From NCBI GenBank assembly GCA_944472135.2, contig OX235270.1:70441168-70505167 (forward strand): a stretch of DNA of 64,000 bases, written 5' to 3'. Below are positions 11,401-26,400 of this stretch, piece by piece. A model generated the notes under the pieces. That model was not told where the DNA came from and did not search any database. It worked only from the letters and a program-made list of their open reading frames with translations. Every line of letters starts with the position of its first letter. The first letter of the stretch is position 1. The translations under genes were made by a program, and so were the position numbers. This DNA is from Trichobilharzia regenti (taxonomy: Eukaryota; Platyhelminthes; Trematoda; Strigeidida; Schistosomatidae).

Positions 11401-14400
11401 GAGTACACTAGATCTTATAGTCGATGATATCTTCGACTTCTACCCTTAAATATTCAGTCAACGTAATTATTTTCCAATCAAAACATTTTAGCAGCACATA
11501 TGCCTGTGATAAGATCCAGAAAAGTAAAATATTGCTGCAAACATTCAAGCATCAAATTCATCACGAAGCCTGAGATTACCTAAGCTTAAGCTGCAAGAGA
11601 AATTAAAGAGGGATAGTGTACCACGAAAACTGTGCTATGAATAAAACATTCGAAATAAAACCTTTTTAATCGATGAATGTCCTTGAGCGTCCTCACTTTC
11701 ACTGAATATTTATTTAAAATATGACAAATATTATATCACAGTGACTACTTTTTTATTTTCATTATTCAAGTTGCGCTCAGATGACGAAAACATAAAGAAG
11801 TGAAACGAAAAAAACGGTGTTCTAATCGCGGTAATCAGCTTTGTCTGCGAGGCTAAATACATGTTTCACAAAGTATATTTTCTATTCATACGTATCTCTT
11901 TTTGAACAATGGAACATTTTTCAACTCGTCAAAAGCACTAGCCGTGCATTAAAAGTTAACCATTTGAATGATTGTTGTTATTGAACGTGTTGAAATTTTA
12001 GCTCATTGTTAACCTCCATACTTTCAGATTCAAACAAATTAAAGTCAAAATGTTTGTATCACCTGCTTTTCAGTGAAACGTTTCTATTCTATTTATTTCG
12101 ATCTACGAAATGAACTCACTATCTTTAAATAATGTGGCAGTGAGTGCTCATTTAGTATCAAGGTAAAGCCCGTGTGGCTGAGAGAAATTACACTTTTGTT
12201 AGAACTACTCGTCACCCAAGAAACAGGTTTTACTTGTTCTTGACATTTTTAAAAGCAAAACAATCTGTTTACGGTAAATATCTGAATCCGCATCAAAAAT
12301 TTCACCAAAATACCTTACAAAAGATTACAATTGGCTGTAAGAAAAGCAGTTTTTTACAATATTTGGGTGCCACTTGCAATAAAAGATGTATTTTCTACCG
12401 CTGAATTAGCATGAAAATCCCGTATTATGTTGTGCCATTCAACTCTTGTTTTATAATGAATCCAGAATATACATTGAAACTTACCTCAGAGCTTTTTGAG
12501 TCTCTAGACAGTTGCAGCTGATCAATATGATTCCGAATATACTTCAGGGAAAAGCGAAAATCGTTGAAATTGAAGTCGTATGGTTTAGACCAACCAAATA
12601 AATCATACTGCTGACGCTTCACGATGGTGTAATGTAAAAGACTTAGTGCATGTAATATTTTATTCCATTCACAGCCGCCACACTTGTCTAAGCTGTTCTC
12701 CTTAATCTGCTTATATGTGCTTAATAGAGCAGTGCGTAAACCGTCCTCTGACAGTGGATCACTTGTATACTTGAGAGACATTTGTAGCAATAGTGGTGGA
12801 AACTCTTCGTGTATCTCACTGGTGAGCCACAAACGAAATAATTTGTTCAGTTCTTTTCCATTTTGATTTGTTATTTTTAAATCATGCGAAGTAGCATTTT
12901 TATCCGATGCTGTAAACGACAGTGAGCTAAATAAACAGATAAGATTATTCATATATTTCAGATTGAGATGGCAGTTTTGTAACAAGACCCAGTCACCCGA
13001 AAGCAGAGCCTCGTCTATAATATGCTGTATCTCTGAAATCCGATCATTGCCCAATGGTATTACATGCAGTTTAGCATTCATAGAAGCAGCTAACTGTTTA
13101 ATCCCCGAAGTTGCATCTCCAGTTGACTGTAGTATATTTAGCAATGGAGTTGTGCATGTTGATTGCTGGTATATCCTGTTTAAAAAGTAGAATATAACTA
13201 AGTTAAACTACTGTATGGCTAATCTCACCATTGTCCTTTTACGTCAATCTATTACAGTCTTAAGAACTAAAAGGAGGTAGTGAAAATATTATTATAAATG
13301 TGACATGCTGAAACTTGGAAATGTTTAGTCACTCGATAAATTTTAAACGGAGAAATGAAAAGATGAACGTTAACTTAAATATTATCCATTGGAAAGTTTG
13401 TAGTTGGACGAATAATGTATTCGCATGCAAAATGAAGAGAGACGAGTTAAGTTGTCAAAGCAGTGAGACAGTCAAAACAACAAAAGCTAGTCAGAAATGT
13501 GAAATATTGGATTATTCATATGAGATAATAATACCTGGGTATGTTTTTGTCAGTAGAACTTAGTATTAAAAAATGGATCCACATTTACAAAGTGAATGGT
13601 CTATGAAGTACATCTACTACTGAATGTTTTTCATACAGACAGTTTTTACATTAGTTCTGTGTGTCCAGTATATTCTCTAATAGATGAAACTAAATGTCCG
13701 ACATTTGCTTCAGTTTATTACAAGTGTGTTTGTTATTGGTGTTGGCACATATTCCGATAATTGGAACGATTATGGGTAGTGATTTTCCCAGGAAATATTA
13801 ACAAAAACTAAAGTTCTCATTGTGTTTAAACTCTTGTTTTGATAAATTAATTCACTGAACTGTACGCAAACCTTCCTGTTATTTGTATCTACTTTATTTA
13901 TAGCGGTCAGTTGTCTTGTAAATGCCCGGCCTCACGTTTTACAAACGCCATGCATATCTGTGTAGGTATGTACACGAAAATTGAGGCGTTTATACTAGAC
14001 AAGTCGTTTCTTGAAATCCTAATGTTGGTAAAAATTAATTGGTTAAGAAATAAACGGTATATAAATTTGCAGGCTATCAGTTTTACTGATAAAGTGGCAA
14101 AAATTGTTAGTGCATGGAATCAATCAATTTGATTTAAAGAGCAAGACAACTAATAGATTATACTCTTATAGAAATAATCATGACTACAGCAAATAAAAAT
14201 ATCTTTCGATCTTACTCATTTACACTGAAAACTATATCTTCAGTAAACTCAGTTCCAAGAACGTTTGCAATAAAGTGTTTTGATGCAGCATGCAGACGAT
14301 CTGGTCGCCAACAACGTATTAACAACAGTCGGTGAACTGGACGCAAGTTCGACTCTGAAAATCCAGGTATTGGATGATCCTCTGGATATTGTGTATTAAA

Positions 14401-17400
14401 CCATTTGTACCACTGTCGTTCTGAGCAAGCAACCTGAATAGGCAAACAATTAAACAAACTTTGTTCGTATACATCTAAAGTTTCATAAAAAGAACCGGTA
14501 CGTCTTGCGTTAAGTTTGTCAGCAGATACACACTGTACACAACTATGAAAATCTATTCAATATAAATCTGCAACACCTTCAAGCTTAAAATTATTCGAAT
14601 CCACAGTCCAATTTCCATCGGCTGCTCATCGGAGACCAGGTCTAATTGATGTGAAGTAGTAAATAGTGGTCACCACAGAATCGGGTATGACGAAAAATAC
14701 TTACTGACATTGGATGATACACATTACTGCTAGGAAGTAGAAACAGTTTAGCAAGTGAATATAAATGAGTAACTGAAAGGACAAAAATCTCACCGATTAA
14801 TAAAAATGTCCTGGTTTCAATCCATGCAAACTACTGAGCCATCGCAAACTAAGACCTCATGACATTTAATACTTTTTACCCAATATCTGTTTTTCCAAAT
14901 AAAAATAACTTTACTGAATTCGAATCCTTCGTCAATGATATCTAAACAAAGCCTGAAATATTAATTATGAGTCAACATAGCCAGTTCGTGTGTAGCTTAC
15001 TTTCTGTTTATACATATCAGAAATTGAGACTGTCCTGTGTGTTGTTTGCAATGATGAGGACTGCTGTGGATACCTGAGTTACCTCGAGTCAACTGAGCGT
15101 TACAGGTGCCTATAACGAACATAAATCGGAAGGAAATTAATTTCATGTAATCGCTAATCAACAATAGTGAAACCATAATAAACCAAATTATTCATCACGA
15201 TGAAAGTGATTACCAAGATTTTACTGGAATCTTATTTACAAAGAATAGCGTCATGCAAAACACTTGTATAAGTAAAAACATTTCTTCAAGAAATAAATGC
15301 AATTAATTTACTGAATAGGTATCCCAATATTCTTAAAGAAACTACTCCCAGCTCAGTTTTTAGTAATAGGCATATTCCAACAATTATTGGTGGATAAATT
15401 ATTTTCTTCTAAATTGAGAAAAGGATTACTACTGTTAAAATGCACAAAAACACCATATAGTCTTAAAAACAGAAATAATTATTTTTAATCATTTAACATC
15501 TTTACAGCCCCATCCCATCATTTTCATGCGTTGTCATTATTTCGTTTGGTTGATGATGATGATAAGAATCACCTTAGAACAGATTTTTATGTGATTCATA
15601 TGAAAGAACGTTACTTCCCTTATATCACAAAGATAGTGTGTAGCAACTGAAGGCATATAAGCAACTACAATATAAAATGCCATTGTGTTTTCCAAGGATA
15701 ACAGTTAAAGCTTGATTACTTACCCGCCGCAAAATGTCTTTAAAGACAGACAACTTAGAAAGATTTATTAAATTAATCCAGATAGCCTGTGGTATCCATT
15801 CAATATCTTTTGATGGAAAGTCTCCTGCGCATAATAGTGACCCAGCCTTTAAAAGTGTATGTACCTCGTTTGTTTCAATATGTTTCAGATGAATTTGTAG
15901 ACGAAGAGCTAATAGAAATGTAAAGATTATTCGATCCTTTTTAAATAAACTCTGCAGTGTAAAACGCCATACCGTTGAAGTCATTTTCTGCATAACTGCT
16001 TTCATTTTGTTTTCGCCATTATTTTCTGTGCTTTGACCATCTAAAGACTGAAGAACACTTTTAAGTAAGGTAATAAACTGTCCAACACCAAAATGATACA
16101 TTTCATTGAGAAGTGCTAAATCCAATAAAAGGAAAAATAATAATGATCCGTGACAAGCAATGGATCTGAACACTTCATAATTTTTCTCAATCTCTTCTTT
16201 TGTTTTCGTCATCTGATCCAATTGTTTCTCATAGATTTCAATAGATTTTTTGATTTCATTGAATACATTCATTGGATTCAAATATGTGTGTAGTGAATCT
16301 TCATCTGAGGAGAACTGATACATTAATGTTGTAAATAGTTCTTGTTTTTTCCTTTTATGTTCATATATAGTATGCATCAAGTCGGAATAAGTGGGTTGCT
16401 GTTCCTATGTTCATTAATAATGGTTAAAAACAAGTAAAAACAAACAAGTCAAATGTTAAATGACTTTCATATTTTTAAATTAAGCTCTTGTGTTATTATA
16501 CGCAACACCAACAAAAAGCTTTAATACTTTTAGGTTCGTTAAATTAACTAACTGGATAATTTATTAACTGGTAATTTCAAAAAATGCCTTGAAATAATTT
16601 TCATGGGTTAGCATATAAAAAATACATATATATATATATATGTAACTTCAACTCTGGGGTAAAACTATGTTTCCAGTCATGTGGCTTATTTTTCCACATA
16701 ATTCAGGATGGATAGACTCATGTTTCTAAATAATTTATCTGTTCACAAATTCAAAGACAGAAAAAATGTGATCAACTTTTTTGAATAAAAGAACGATGGA
16801 TCTGTCGGCTATTTTTACTCTAAAAGCAACAGGTACAAGCAAATATCTTTCTAGGAGAAATTACTTTCCCTTCAAACACTAATTCCATAGGATCTTGACT
16901 GAATCCTTTCGAGAAGTATTTCCAGACGTGATAGTCAAAACAAACAACACCTATTAGTATGAAGGTGAAATATGTTTTCATTCAGAGTCAGCGTTTTTTT
17001 TTTGAAAATGACAACTTGAACTAAGCAAACTCGAAAGATCATATATCATATTTTATTTTATTTCAGAAACAATTCGTTTGAAACTAGCTAACTATTCTTA
17101 GCGAAATAAACGAAAGGTTAATAGTTGTTCATAAGGTGACAACTGTCAAAGATTATTTTGGATTAAAAGCTTTTACGCTATAATTACAAGATCGATGCTA
17201 CAAACCACGATTAGGAATATCTCAGAGCAATGAGACACTGAGACACAGTTAATAAAATGTAAGAAAACATGAAAAAATGCACCATTTATTTACGTGAAGT
17301 TTGCTATCAAGCCGAATAAAACTGTTCTAAACACCGATCAAAAGCACTCATTATGTATGCAACAATGATGGTTATTTGGAGCATTGTCATTTGCAAAACT

Positions 17401-20400
17401 GTTTTGAGTTGTATTCGCGTGCCAATTAACCCAGATATCTCTACTCACATATGCCATCTTTGTATAAAACAGCTTTGTTTTTTAAACAAACAAATTCCGT
17501 ATCATATAACATTTGGCTTGTTATTTCCTTAACTAATATGGACATATAGATCTGTCAGAAACAGTGTTATCTTTCCAACAGTTAGTGTTTTAATTCATAC
17601 TGAGAATTTTCGAAAAGTTAAACATGGAAAATAGTTGTTTGACTGTATTTTAACATATGAAGGGCATAAAACATTTAAGTTTGAACCAAACAGATATAAA
17701 TCAAATATGCTTTTCGTACCTTGCATCCAAATTCAATAATTTGATTCATCAGATACTGTTCAAATGATTTATCATCATACGAGAAGTCGATAACAGTCAA
17801 ACTGGCTATTACTTGTTTTCCCAATGAAACATTCCTTAGTGGAGTAGTAAGAATTAATCTGAACTTTGGGTGTACCAAAATCTCTTCATCGTCAATTTTA
17901 ATCTAGAATCAGAAGTCAAGAAATATTTTCCAACTGATTCACAAAACACTTTCACTGTATAATACTCAGTCTAACAATAGCAAAAGATTCAAGTGTTGGT
18001 TTGTAGCAAAAGAAATTGTCTAAACATGCAGACTCCCGGGTTGGGGCCCTCGGGACTCTAGGAATCAATGGCTGGAGACAATAGGTGACATGGCTCAAAA
18101 TCGTTGTCAATGGCGCAGATGTATTCAATCTCTGTAATCTTTCATATTCCTTTCTACCATTACCCATTCTGTTTCACTCCTATATTTGTCAAACTCTATT
18201 AATTCTCTCCACTCATCTTCTTGTCTACCTCTGTGTGCTATTTGGAACGTGGCAACTCGAACTGCTGCACTTCGGTGCCAAGTTCTATGTTGAATCCAGA
18301 CAGACATATTGCTTATTGGTAATTGAATACTTTTTTCTACTTGAAAAAATAGTTAAGTGATTGATGATTATGATAAGCTGAAGGTAAATAATCTGTTTGT
18401 TGCGTACTGAAATACGCATGCTTCATTGTGAACTGCAAGCTGATTGGTGACCCAGAATACTACAGATTACCTCACTGTCAAATGAGGTAATTTATTTATC
18501 GTATGTCTAGTGAACTATAGCTTTCAAAATTAATAAAAAAAAAACTGTGAATATTCAAAGTCAGCTTTTGTTTTTCCCAAAACTCTTCATTAAACGGGTC
18601 AGCATAAACATTAAACTAAAGAGACTAGTTTGTTACATACTCTTAAAAACAAATGCGACAGGCCAACAGCTTACCTTACGATACTTACAGCTGTTGTATA
18701 TTTTCAAACAGCTTTAATTACCTATATAAGAATAAGTTTACCTGATATAATACAAAGTGATGCAGAATTATTCACTTACTGATTATATTTTGAGCACATA
18801 TATATATGGCGTCGATCGCGCAGCGGTAGAGTGCTTTCCGACCACACGGGTGGTCCGGAGTTCGATCCCCGACCACGGACGCACTCCTTCACCTCGCTGG
18901 GCCTGAAATAATGCTGGTAAAGAGGAAAGGTTGGACATGAGGCTAGCAACCCCATCCTGTAAAAATAATCACTACTGCTACAGAAACCTCAAGACTCTAG
19001 CTTGAAGCCCTATGTTCCACTGGAAACGTAAAAGGAAAAACTTATATATATGTATATATGAATGTCATGATATAATTATGAACAATATATTGTTTACGAA
19101 AAATTACCAACAAATAAATATTGTTGTACCAATGAGGCTTTTTAGTTGACGGCAAACGACAGGATTATGAGTGAACCAGTAGTTGGAGACAATTGCGCTA
19201 ATGTCTTTAAATAGCCTAGCAACCAATCTTAGAGTATTTTACCTTCATTTAGTTGTTTGCAGGCGTGCCAACAAATAATTAGTGAGCGCGGTTGGTTTTG
19301 TTAACATTTGTGACACTTCTCTGAGTCCGTTAATTTAGGATGCCACTTATTCGTTTACATGTTATTCTTAAGGTAGCAGTATTTCTACTCTTCACAGTTT
19401 TCACCTAGTTGGGTGTATTTGTGTTTGAATTGGTCTACTAATTTATCTCCCTGATTATTATCTCAGTTATCACCATCACTAATATTGGCACCTAATCGTA
19501 CATACTAATATTTAGTAACTGTTTTCATTGTAACAAGATTAAACTGGGATTTTACACATTCAACTGTTTTCCTTCTATTTGTAAGATGTGATTATGACCC
19601 TTAGGTATGGTCTGAATGCTTACGACTCTGAAGAAACGTTTCAAGGGTATAGGCTTAAAAGAAAACTAAATTTCATGAAACAATTACTGACCTTGTCAAC
19701 ATAACCTCTGTGTATATCATTACTATCGATTAGAAGCGTCAACAGTGGATCCAGAGAACTAGTAATATTTTTAATGTACAGCGTGCAGCCATTGTTGAGA
19801 GAGTCCTTCAGAATGCTTCGAAACGTCAGTTCATCAAGTGTTGTAGTCTAATTATTACATAATTAAAAAAAATTCAGAAATTAAGTTTAATAGGGATTTG
19901 AATAATTTCAAAGTAGACTTCACTATGAACCGATGAGTCAATGGATTTCAATCCAGTGGGTGGATGATACGGTTATTCATAAAATCTACACGGATCGTAT
20001 TTAAAAGGACGAAATCATAATACCACAAAATCGATGTCTAAGACTATTTGATTCATCTGGAAGCTTTCTGAACAGTGAATAAATAAAATCTATCTTAATA
20101 TGCCATGGTCTTATGGTTCATTATTTGAATCAAAAATGTTTGTCTACAAGTCTGCATTAGCGCTGCTGTTCACAAAAGAGTCCTCCTGGATAAAATAACA
20201 AAAAAAGCTCACATGATTTCTGCAGTATCTTAATCTCATTCTCTACTAACACGTAGTTGTAGATAATATTGTGCACGAATGCATCAGCTGTCAAATCTGT
20301 TCACATGAATATGAACACCTGGCGATTTCAAATAAGAGCATGTAACTTTTTTTCAGTGCTGTTCCCACAATATAGAAAATATGCGATCAAGCATAAGAAA

Positions 20401-23400
20401 GAATGTTGAAGAATATACTAGTCGATTTAGCTTACTGACGGAGAGTGATTTCGTACAGAGAAAGTCAGGCGATTATATAGCATATCCCATTTTCGAAGTA
20501 TCTGCAACATTATCTCATGTGTATTACGGCATTTCAATAGACAGGCGTGAAGCTAGCGACCCTATCCCACAAAAGCAGTCAAACTGCCACAGAAACACCA
20601 ACGCACAGGAAAAACTTTAGAAATACAAAACTTGAGAAACAAACTCGTTTCCCTCTGGAATCGGAGAGGTGAAATGAATCAGGCTGGTCAAAGCCTTCGG
20701 AAAGCCAGTCAACCGATTTGTCTTCGTCCTATGAATGAAAACATAAAAATGGAGACGCTGAATATTCGTACAATGTATTGAACTGGGAATGCGGACCCGG
20801 TAGCCAAAGAAATGCGAAGATATAGTATAGAAGTGCTTCAAATCTGTGAGAGCAGGTGGAATGGATGTTGAATGTCGAAACTGTCAAGTGGAGAGTCAGT
20901 AATCTACTCCGGTCTGGTCACCCAGGCGACAACTACAAGCACACTCAGGCAGTCAGGATCTACCATGATATCACCAACAGCAGTCAAATATCTTATGCAG
21001 TGGAAACCAATCTCACCCTGTAGGATTATGACAGCAAGATGGTATTCAAAAGGAAGGGAGGAAGGAAGGAAGTAAGGTTGCAATCATCCACTGGTACGCA
21101 CAGTGCTACAAACAACGTGGAACAAGAGAAGAAGGAAGATTTCTACGGACAACTGCAAACCGAAATGGACAATATCCCGAATGGAGATATCCAAATCATT
21201 ATGGGTGATATGAATGTAAGCTGAACTGGGAGCAGACAATACGGGGAGGGAAGTCAATTTAGGGTCGATAGGCTCTCGGAGAATCAGTAGATGATAACGG
21301 AGGACTCTTCTCATACTTCTGCGCCTCAGGGATTCAGTGATCGGATGCAGCATGTACGAGCACAAGGACAGACACAAATGACATGGATTCCGCCTGATAG
21401 ACACACCACAAACAATATCAGCGGTCTGCTTAAACCTTGGGCCACCAAAAATTACCCATCAGTTATATTGCATGTGATTACTTGCATTTTTGTTTTAATT
21501 ATTCAGTTATGTGTCCAAATCGTATTATTTACTCTCGGCATCATTTAAAATATTTACAACTTGCTGATTTACAAGTTCCTCATGGTGGGTGTCAACAATC
21601 CTTAAAGTCTACTTCAATGCATCGGATGACTGTTACTGTGATTGTGAGCACATATTGCAGGTCATTATCGAACAAGGATATTTACTTGAATGCTCTATCA
21701 TGTTCAAACATTTACCGTAATTCTGGTGTAGTGACGCTCCGAGAAACTTGTTTCCACAATTCGCGTGATTATATTTCAATCTGTCTAAATGATTTCAATA
21801 TGTACGGAAAAGATCGAAGCAGTTCAAGGAAAAATCGAGGTGGTGGTTTTGCTACTTTTATCAATTCTCAGTGATCTGTTGCCAAAAACGTCTGCTTTAA
21901 ATTCTCACGGGATAACATTGCTGTATAACTGCTAAATGTCGACCTAAACACCTGTCTAAGTACAAGTTCATTTTTATCAGAAACATTTTTTAATCAGTGT
22001 AATAAAAGTGATATGGTTACCAAGCGAGTGAGAGATTGACCACACTCTCTTTCTGTATGCATAAGTTTGGTCTGTGACGTTTGAGGCCTCTAACGATCCC
22101 AAACAGTTCGCCTACAAGCACAGTAGAAGTACTTTGGATGCAGCTGCAGTCTCGAATCATAACATTGTCTCCAGTTTAGACAAAGGGGCAAAATTTGTTC
22201 GCTGCGCCTTCCTAGATTACACATCTGCTTTCGACTCAGTACCTAGGGACATTTTGTTAAACAAACTTTCTGAAACTGAAACTGACGGTAGGGTGGCAAA
22301 TGGTTGCATTCTTATTTCTCAGGAAGAAAGCAGTACACTGTATGTCAGGGAGAGTCGTCCACTTCATTGCTTATTGAAGCCGGTGTTCCTTAGGGCGCTG
22401 TCCTTTCTCCTTTTCTGTTTCCTTTCTTCTTGCATGACTTGCCTCACTCTGATGGAATGAACTTTGTTAAGCATGCTGATGATCTAAATATTTCCATGTC
22501 TGTTAACTCTCAGCTTGACTGCACTAAGATGAACAGCTTTATATCAGGAGTTAGCAAATGGTCTTCGTCTAAGGATCTTAAACTGAATCCTTCCAAGTGT
22601 CAGACCGTTAATTTCAGTTTCCGGTGTAAAAGAAAGTTAAATGAAGCTAATAATTCTAATAAACAATTGCAAATTCTAATAACCGTTGCAAAATTGGCGA
22701 TAGTGAAATAGAAATGAAGTCTGAAGCTAAGTATCTTGGATTAATTCTTTCTTCTGATCTATCCTGGTCTTTCTATGTCTTAGCGATTTCTAAAAGAATA
22801 TTGCGTCTGACTTTTTACATTAAGAAGTTGAGGCACTCAGGCATAACCCAACCACTCCTTTTACAGTTTGTCAACTCTTGCATCTTACCTATTTTTCTCT
22901 ATTGTTCACCCCTATTCTTTCCTGGATTGCTTAAAAACTTCGTAGGACTCTGAAGACTGTCAATAGGGCCAGTGGTATTCCACTGGGCCATATCTTTGAC
23001 ATCGCCATTGATAGGCACTTGATTTCATGCAATAAATTTGTTAAAGGAATTTTGTCAGACTGTGAGCATCCACTTTACCAGCAGCTTTCACCTTGTGTCT
23101 CTTCAGGTAAAACAAGAAGTCATTTCAAAAGACTTTATTCACGTGCGTTTAATTATAAAAATTCCTTTATACTATACTTGGCACGTATTTTATGTTATGA
23201 AAATAATGTCAGGGACGAACTAACTAACTTCCTTTGCACTTGTAAATAAACCATACTTATTCGACCAAGCTTTATTGTCATTGTCCTTTTTATATTTATA
23301 GTGCTCTCATTTCGTTTGTTTACCTTTTCATAAGTGTAAACATCATTCAAGCTCTTTAATGATTGTTATTTTCTGTTTTTCCCCTCACTGTGCTATGTGA

Positions 23401-26400
23401 TGAGATTCAGTACTCCATAACACGCCGAAATGTTCATTCTTTATCAACAATACTGTTTGAAATAAATCCAATGTTATTATTAGCATTATTATTATAGTTA
23501 ATACTCTCATTTTATACTTCGCACATTTTTGTTGTTATTCCTACTGTGAATATGGACAAGTTCCTTTGGTTAGATTTATTTATATTTTGAGTAAATGAGA
23601 TGCAATATTGTGGCAAAGCTGAGAATTCCATTATGAATTATAAACACTGTTTTTGGAACAAAGTAGATTATTATTATTTTAAAAAAGTAGACTTCATCTC
23701 AGTGCTGCTTAAAGAAGTGAAGACACAGCTAGTCTGCTGGATATAAAGTTGAGAAGGGGAACAAACGTGACCTCAGATAATCGTCTAGTTCAAGGAATCT
23801 TCAAGATGAAGTTGAAAGCCTTTAGAACAACTGCAGACCGACCACAATTCAAGTTCAACATTCAGAAACTGAAGGGCAAAACTACGATTGATACCTTCAC
23901 TGCAGATATCAGAGCAAAGTCGGAAACATAGCGTGTTATCATCGAGGAAACCTGTGTGGAAGAACATTGGAACTCTCTGAAGGCGATATTCACGGAAACG
24001 TGTACAACTGTTCCAGGAAGAAGGAAGAGACAAGAAAAGGAATGGCTCTCAACGGATACGTGTGGACTAATAGAAGAGAGGAAAATGGTGAAACAGAAGA
24101 TGAACCAGTGTAAAGATTTGCAACAAATGGAGAAGCTGAGTTCAATGTACACTACACTGAACAAAGAATTGAAGAAAATTCTTAAGAAACACTACAGTCA
24201 ATTCTACGACGCACTGGCTCGCAAATGAAGTAGAACAGGCAGTACACAGGTAAAAGAGTTCAGAACATTATATCAGGTAAACAGGATTCTATCCGGAAAG
24301 AGATCCATGCATGCGAAATCTATAAAGATGGTCAAGGGAACCTTATTGCCAAGGAGGAGAACCATATTTAACAATGGGTTGATCATTTCAAAAGACTCTT
24401 GAATCGACCGTCATCACCTGCAGCTCTCCCAGAAGTACCACCAAAAGTACGCACAGAACTGCCTGTCAATAGACACCAATCCATCAATAAAAGCTGATAT
24501 CTTGAATGCAATGAAGATAATGAAAGCCTACTGGAAAGGCATCAAGACCAGACGGAAGTCTTCTGAGGCATTGGGAAAGACTCAAAGATTGTGGTAGATA
24601 TGCTAACGTCATTATTGAAGAAGTTTTGCAAGGAAAAGTGCCTACTGATTAAAAGAATGGCTACTTTGTACGCGAAAACCAACACACTGGTTGAAGAAGA
24701 AGGCTGTGAAGATAAGAATCCAAGTGAAAGTGGGGAAAAACTGGGTTGATGAAGATAAACAACTAAGAGCAACAACAACAACCAGCACCAAACGGCGTTA
24801 AAGGGAGAAGTTTGACAGAGTTTAACCCTTTCGCTCATCCAGGAAGCATCGTTTCAACTACAGGGATACGATATGAATGAGGGTTACAAAGGCAGAATGG
24901 AAAAGGCGAGATGCATCTTCATCAATCTGAAATCATTTTGAAAATCTTCTGCTTCACTCAGACTGCATAAGGAACAAGATTCGGATTTTTAGAACAAATG
25001 TGAAGTAACTCAGCTCTTCTGTATGTGTGAGAAACGTGGCAGGCGCATCACGGAAAGCATTCTCAACAGGTTATCACAGACTTTTATCAACAGCGGCTGG
25101 CTCCATACAGGAGATCAAATGGCAGGCCAGAAAGAGTAAGGAACAAAAAAGTATGAGAAAAAACTAACTTAGTAGGTATCGCTAAACAAATATACAGGAG
25201 AAAATGGAGATTGATTAGGCACACACTCAGGAGACCGTTGAATGACATCGTCCGGCAGAGCATTTCTTGACTGAAATGAGAATGGGAAACGACGACCAGT
25301 TCATTCTAGGGTGACATGGAGAAGGTCCTGCGATCAAGAGATTAAAGGCCACAGCAAAGAGGACGGTAGAAAATAGAACAGAGTGGTGATGTTTTGTTGA
25401 AGCCCTATGTTCCACTCGGAACTCAAGGGAAAAATAATAATAATAGATATGCCAAAATACGCCAGTATGATTTCATAAAAATTCAGTAATATACATTTAA
25501 CTCTTGAACCTAATGACTCCTTTAATTGGTTATATTGCGTAGATATCAGCATCAAACAACATTTCCTGATAAAAGTTCAGAAAATATAATGCAGTTCAAG
25601 AATACAATAATACCGATATTATGTATACGGGACAAAACTTTTCAAAAGAAATTTCATTGAAAAAGCACACAGAAAACATGACCTTTCATTAAAACACCTT
25701 AGCAACGGACTATAAAGCTACAGTTTGCTGGGTTGTGCAATAAAGCCACTCTAGAAAGTCTCTCTGTCTGCTTATTTTAGTGGTTTACGATAGTTTATTG
25801 ATTCTCTTTTAGTCGTGGATTGCGGAGGAGAAACTATCAGCAACTGAAAACTTTATGTCGCGGTTAATATTTTCTTGACTAATGGCATTTTAATTCAGGC
25901 ATACTCTGATGCACATATCTGTTTAACTGAACGTGAAATGTAACCAATATACCGGAACAACCAAACTACACAGTTCAAGTAAGCACAACACAAAGATCAT
26001 TGTAATCTACGGTGACTCTAAAATAAAGCAGAATTTTAGTCCTACTCGAATTTCCTGTAATGCTGTAAAATAAATAAATTTTTATTTCTTTCAGTTGAAG
26101 AGAAATGGAACATTTTTAAACAAAAAATTGTGTAGACGTCTATAGCTAGTTGATTATATTTATTAGTGAATGGAATAGAAAATGTAGACTTTCCTGTTTG
26201 ATATTCGTTTACCTACCGACAAAGCATTACGATGAACTGTACTGATCCACTGAAAGCATTGTTCATGTGGATCGATAACCAGAGGAATACGCTCCGACAA
26301 GACGAAAATAATAGCATTTTGAATAGACACATCATCCATAACCAGTCCTTCTAATATCGATTCGTCCACCTAAGTATTTAAAAGTAAATGCAACTTTTTA

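Noticed and set aside
14434..14457. Extension of the AAA6 exon upstream of the acceptor
   Set aside because: The frame is open, but the residues do not match the family, and cctattcag gives the phase required.
20381..20620. 79-codon ORF before the RTE leader as a gene
   Set aside because: It runs into the RTE leader and has no recognisable features.
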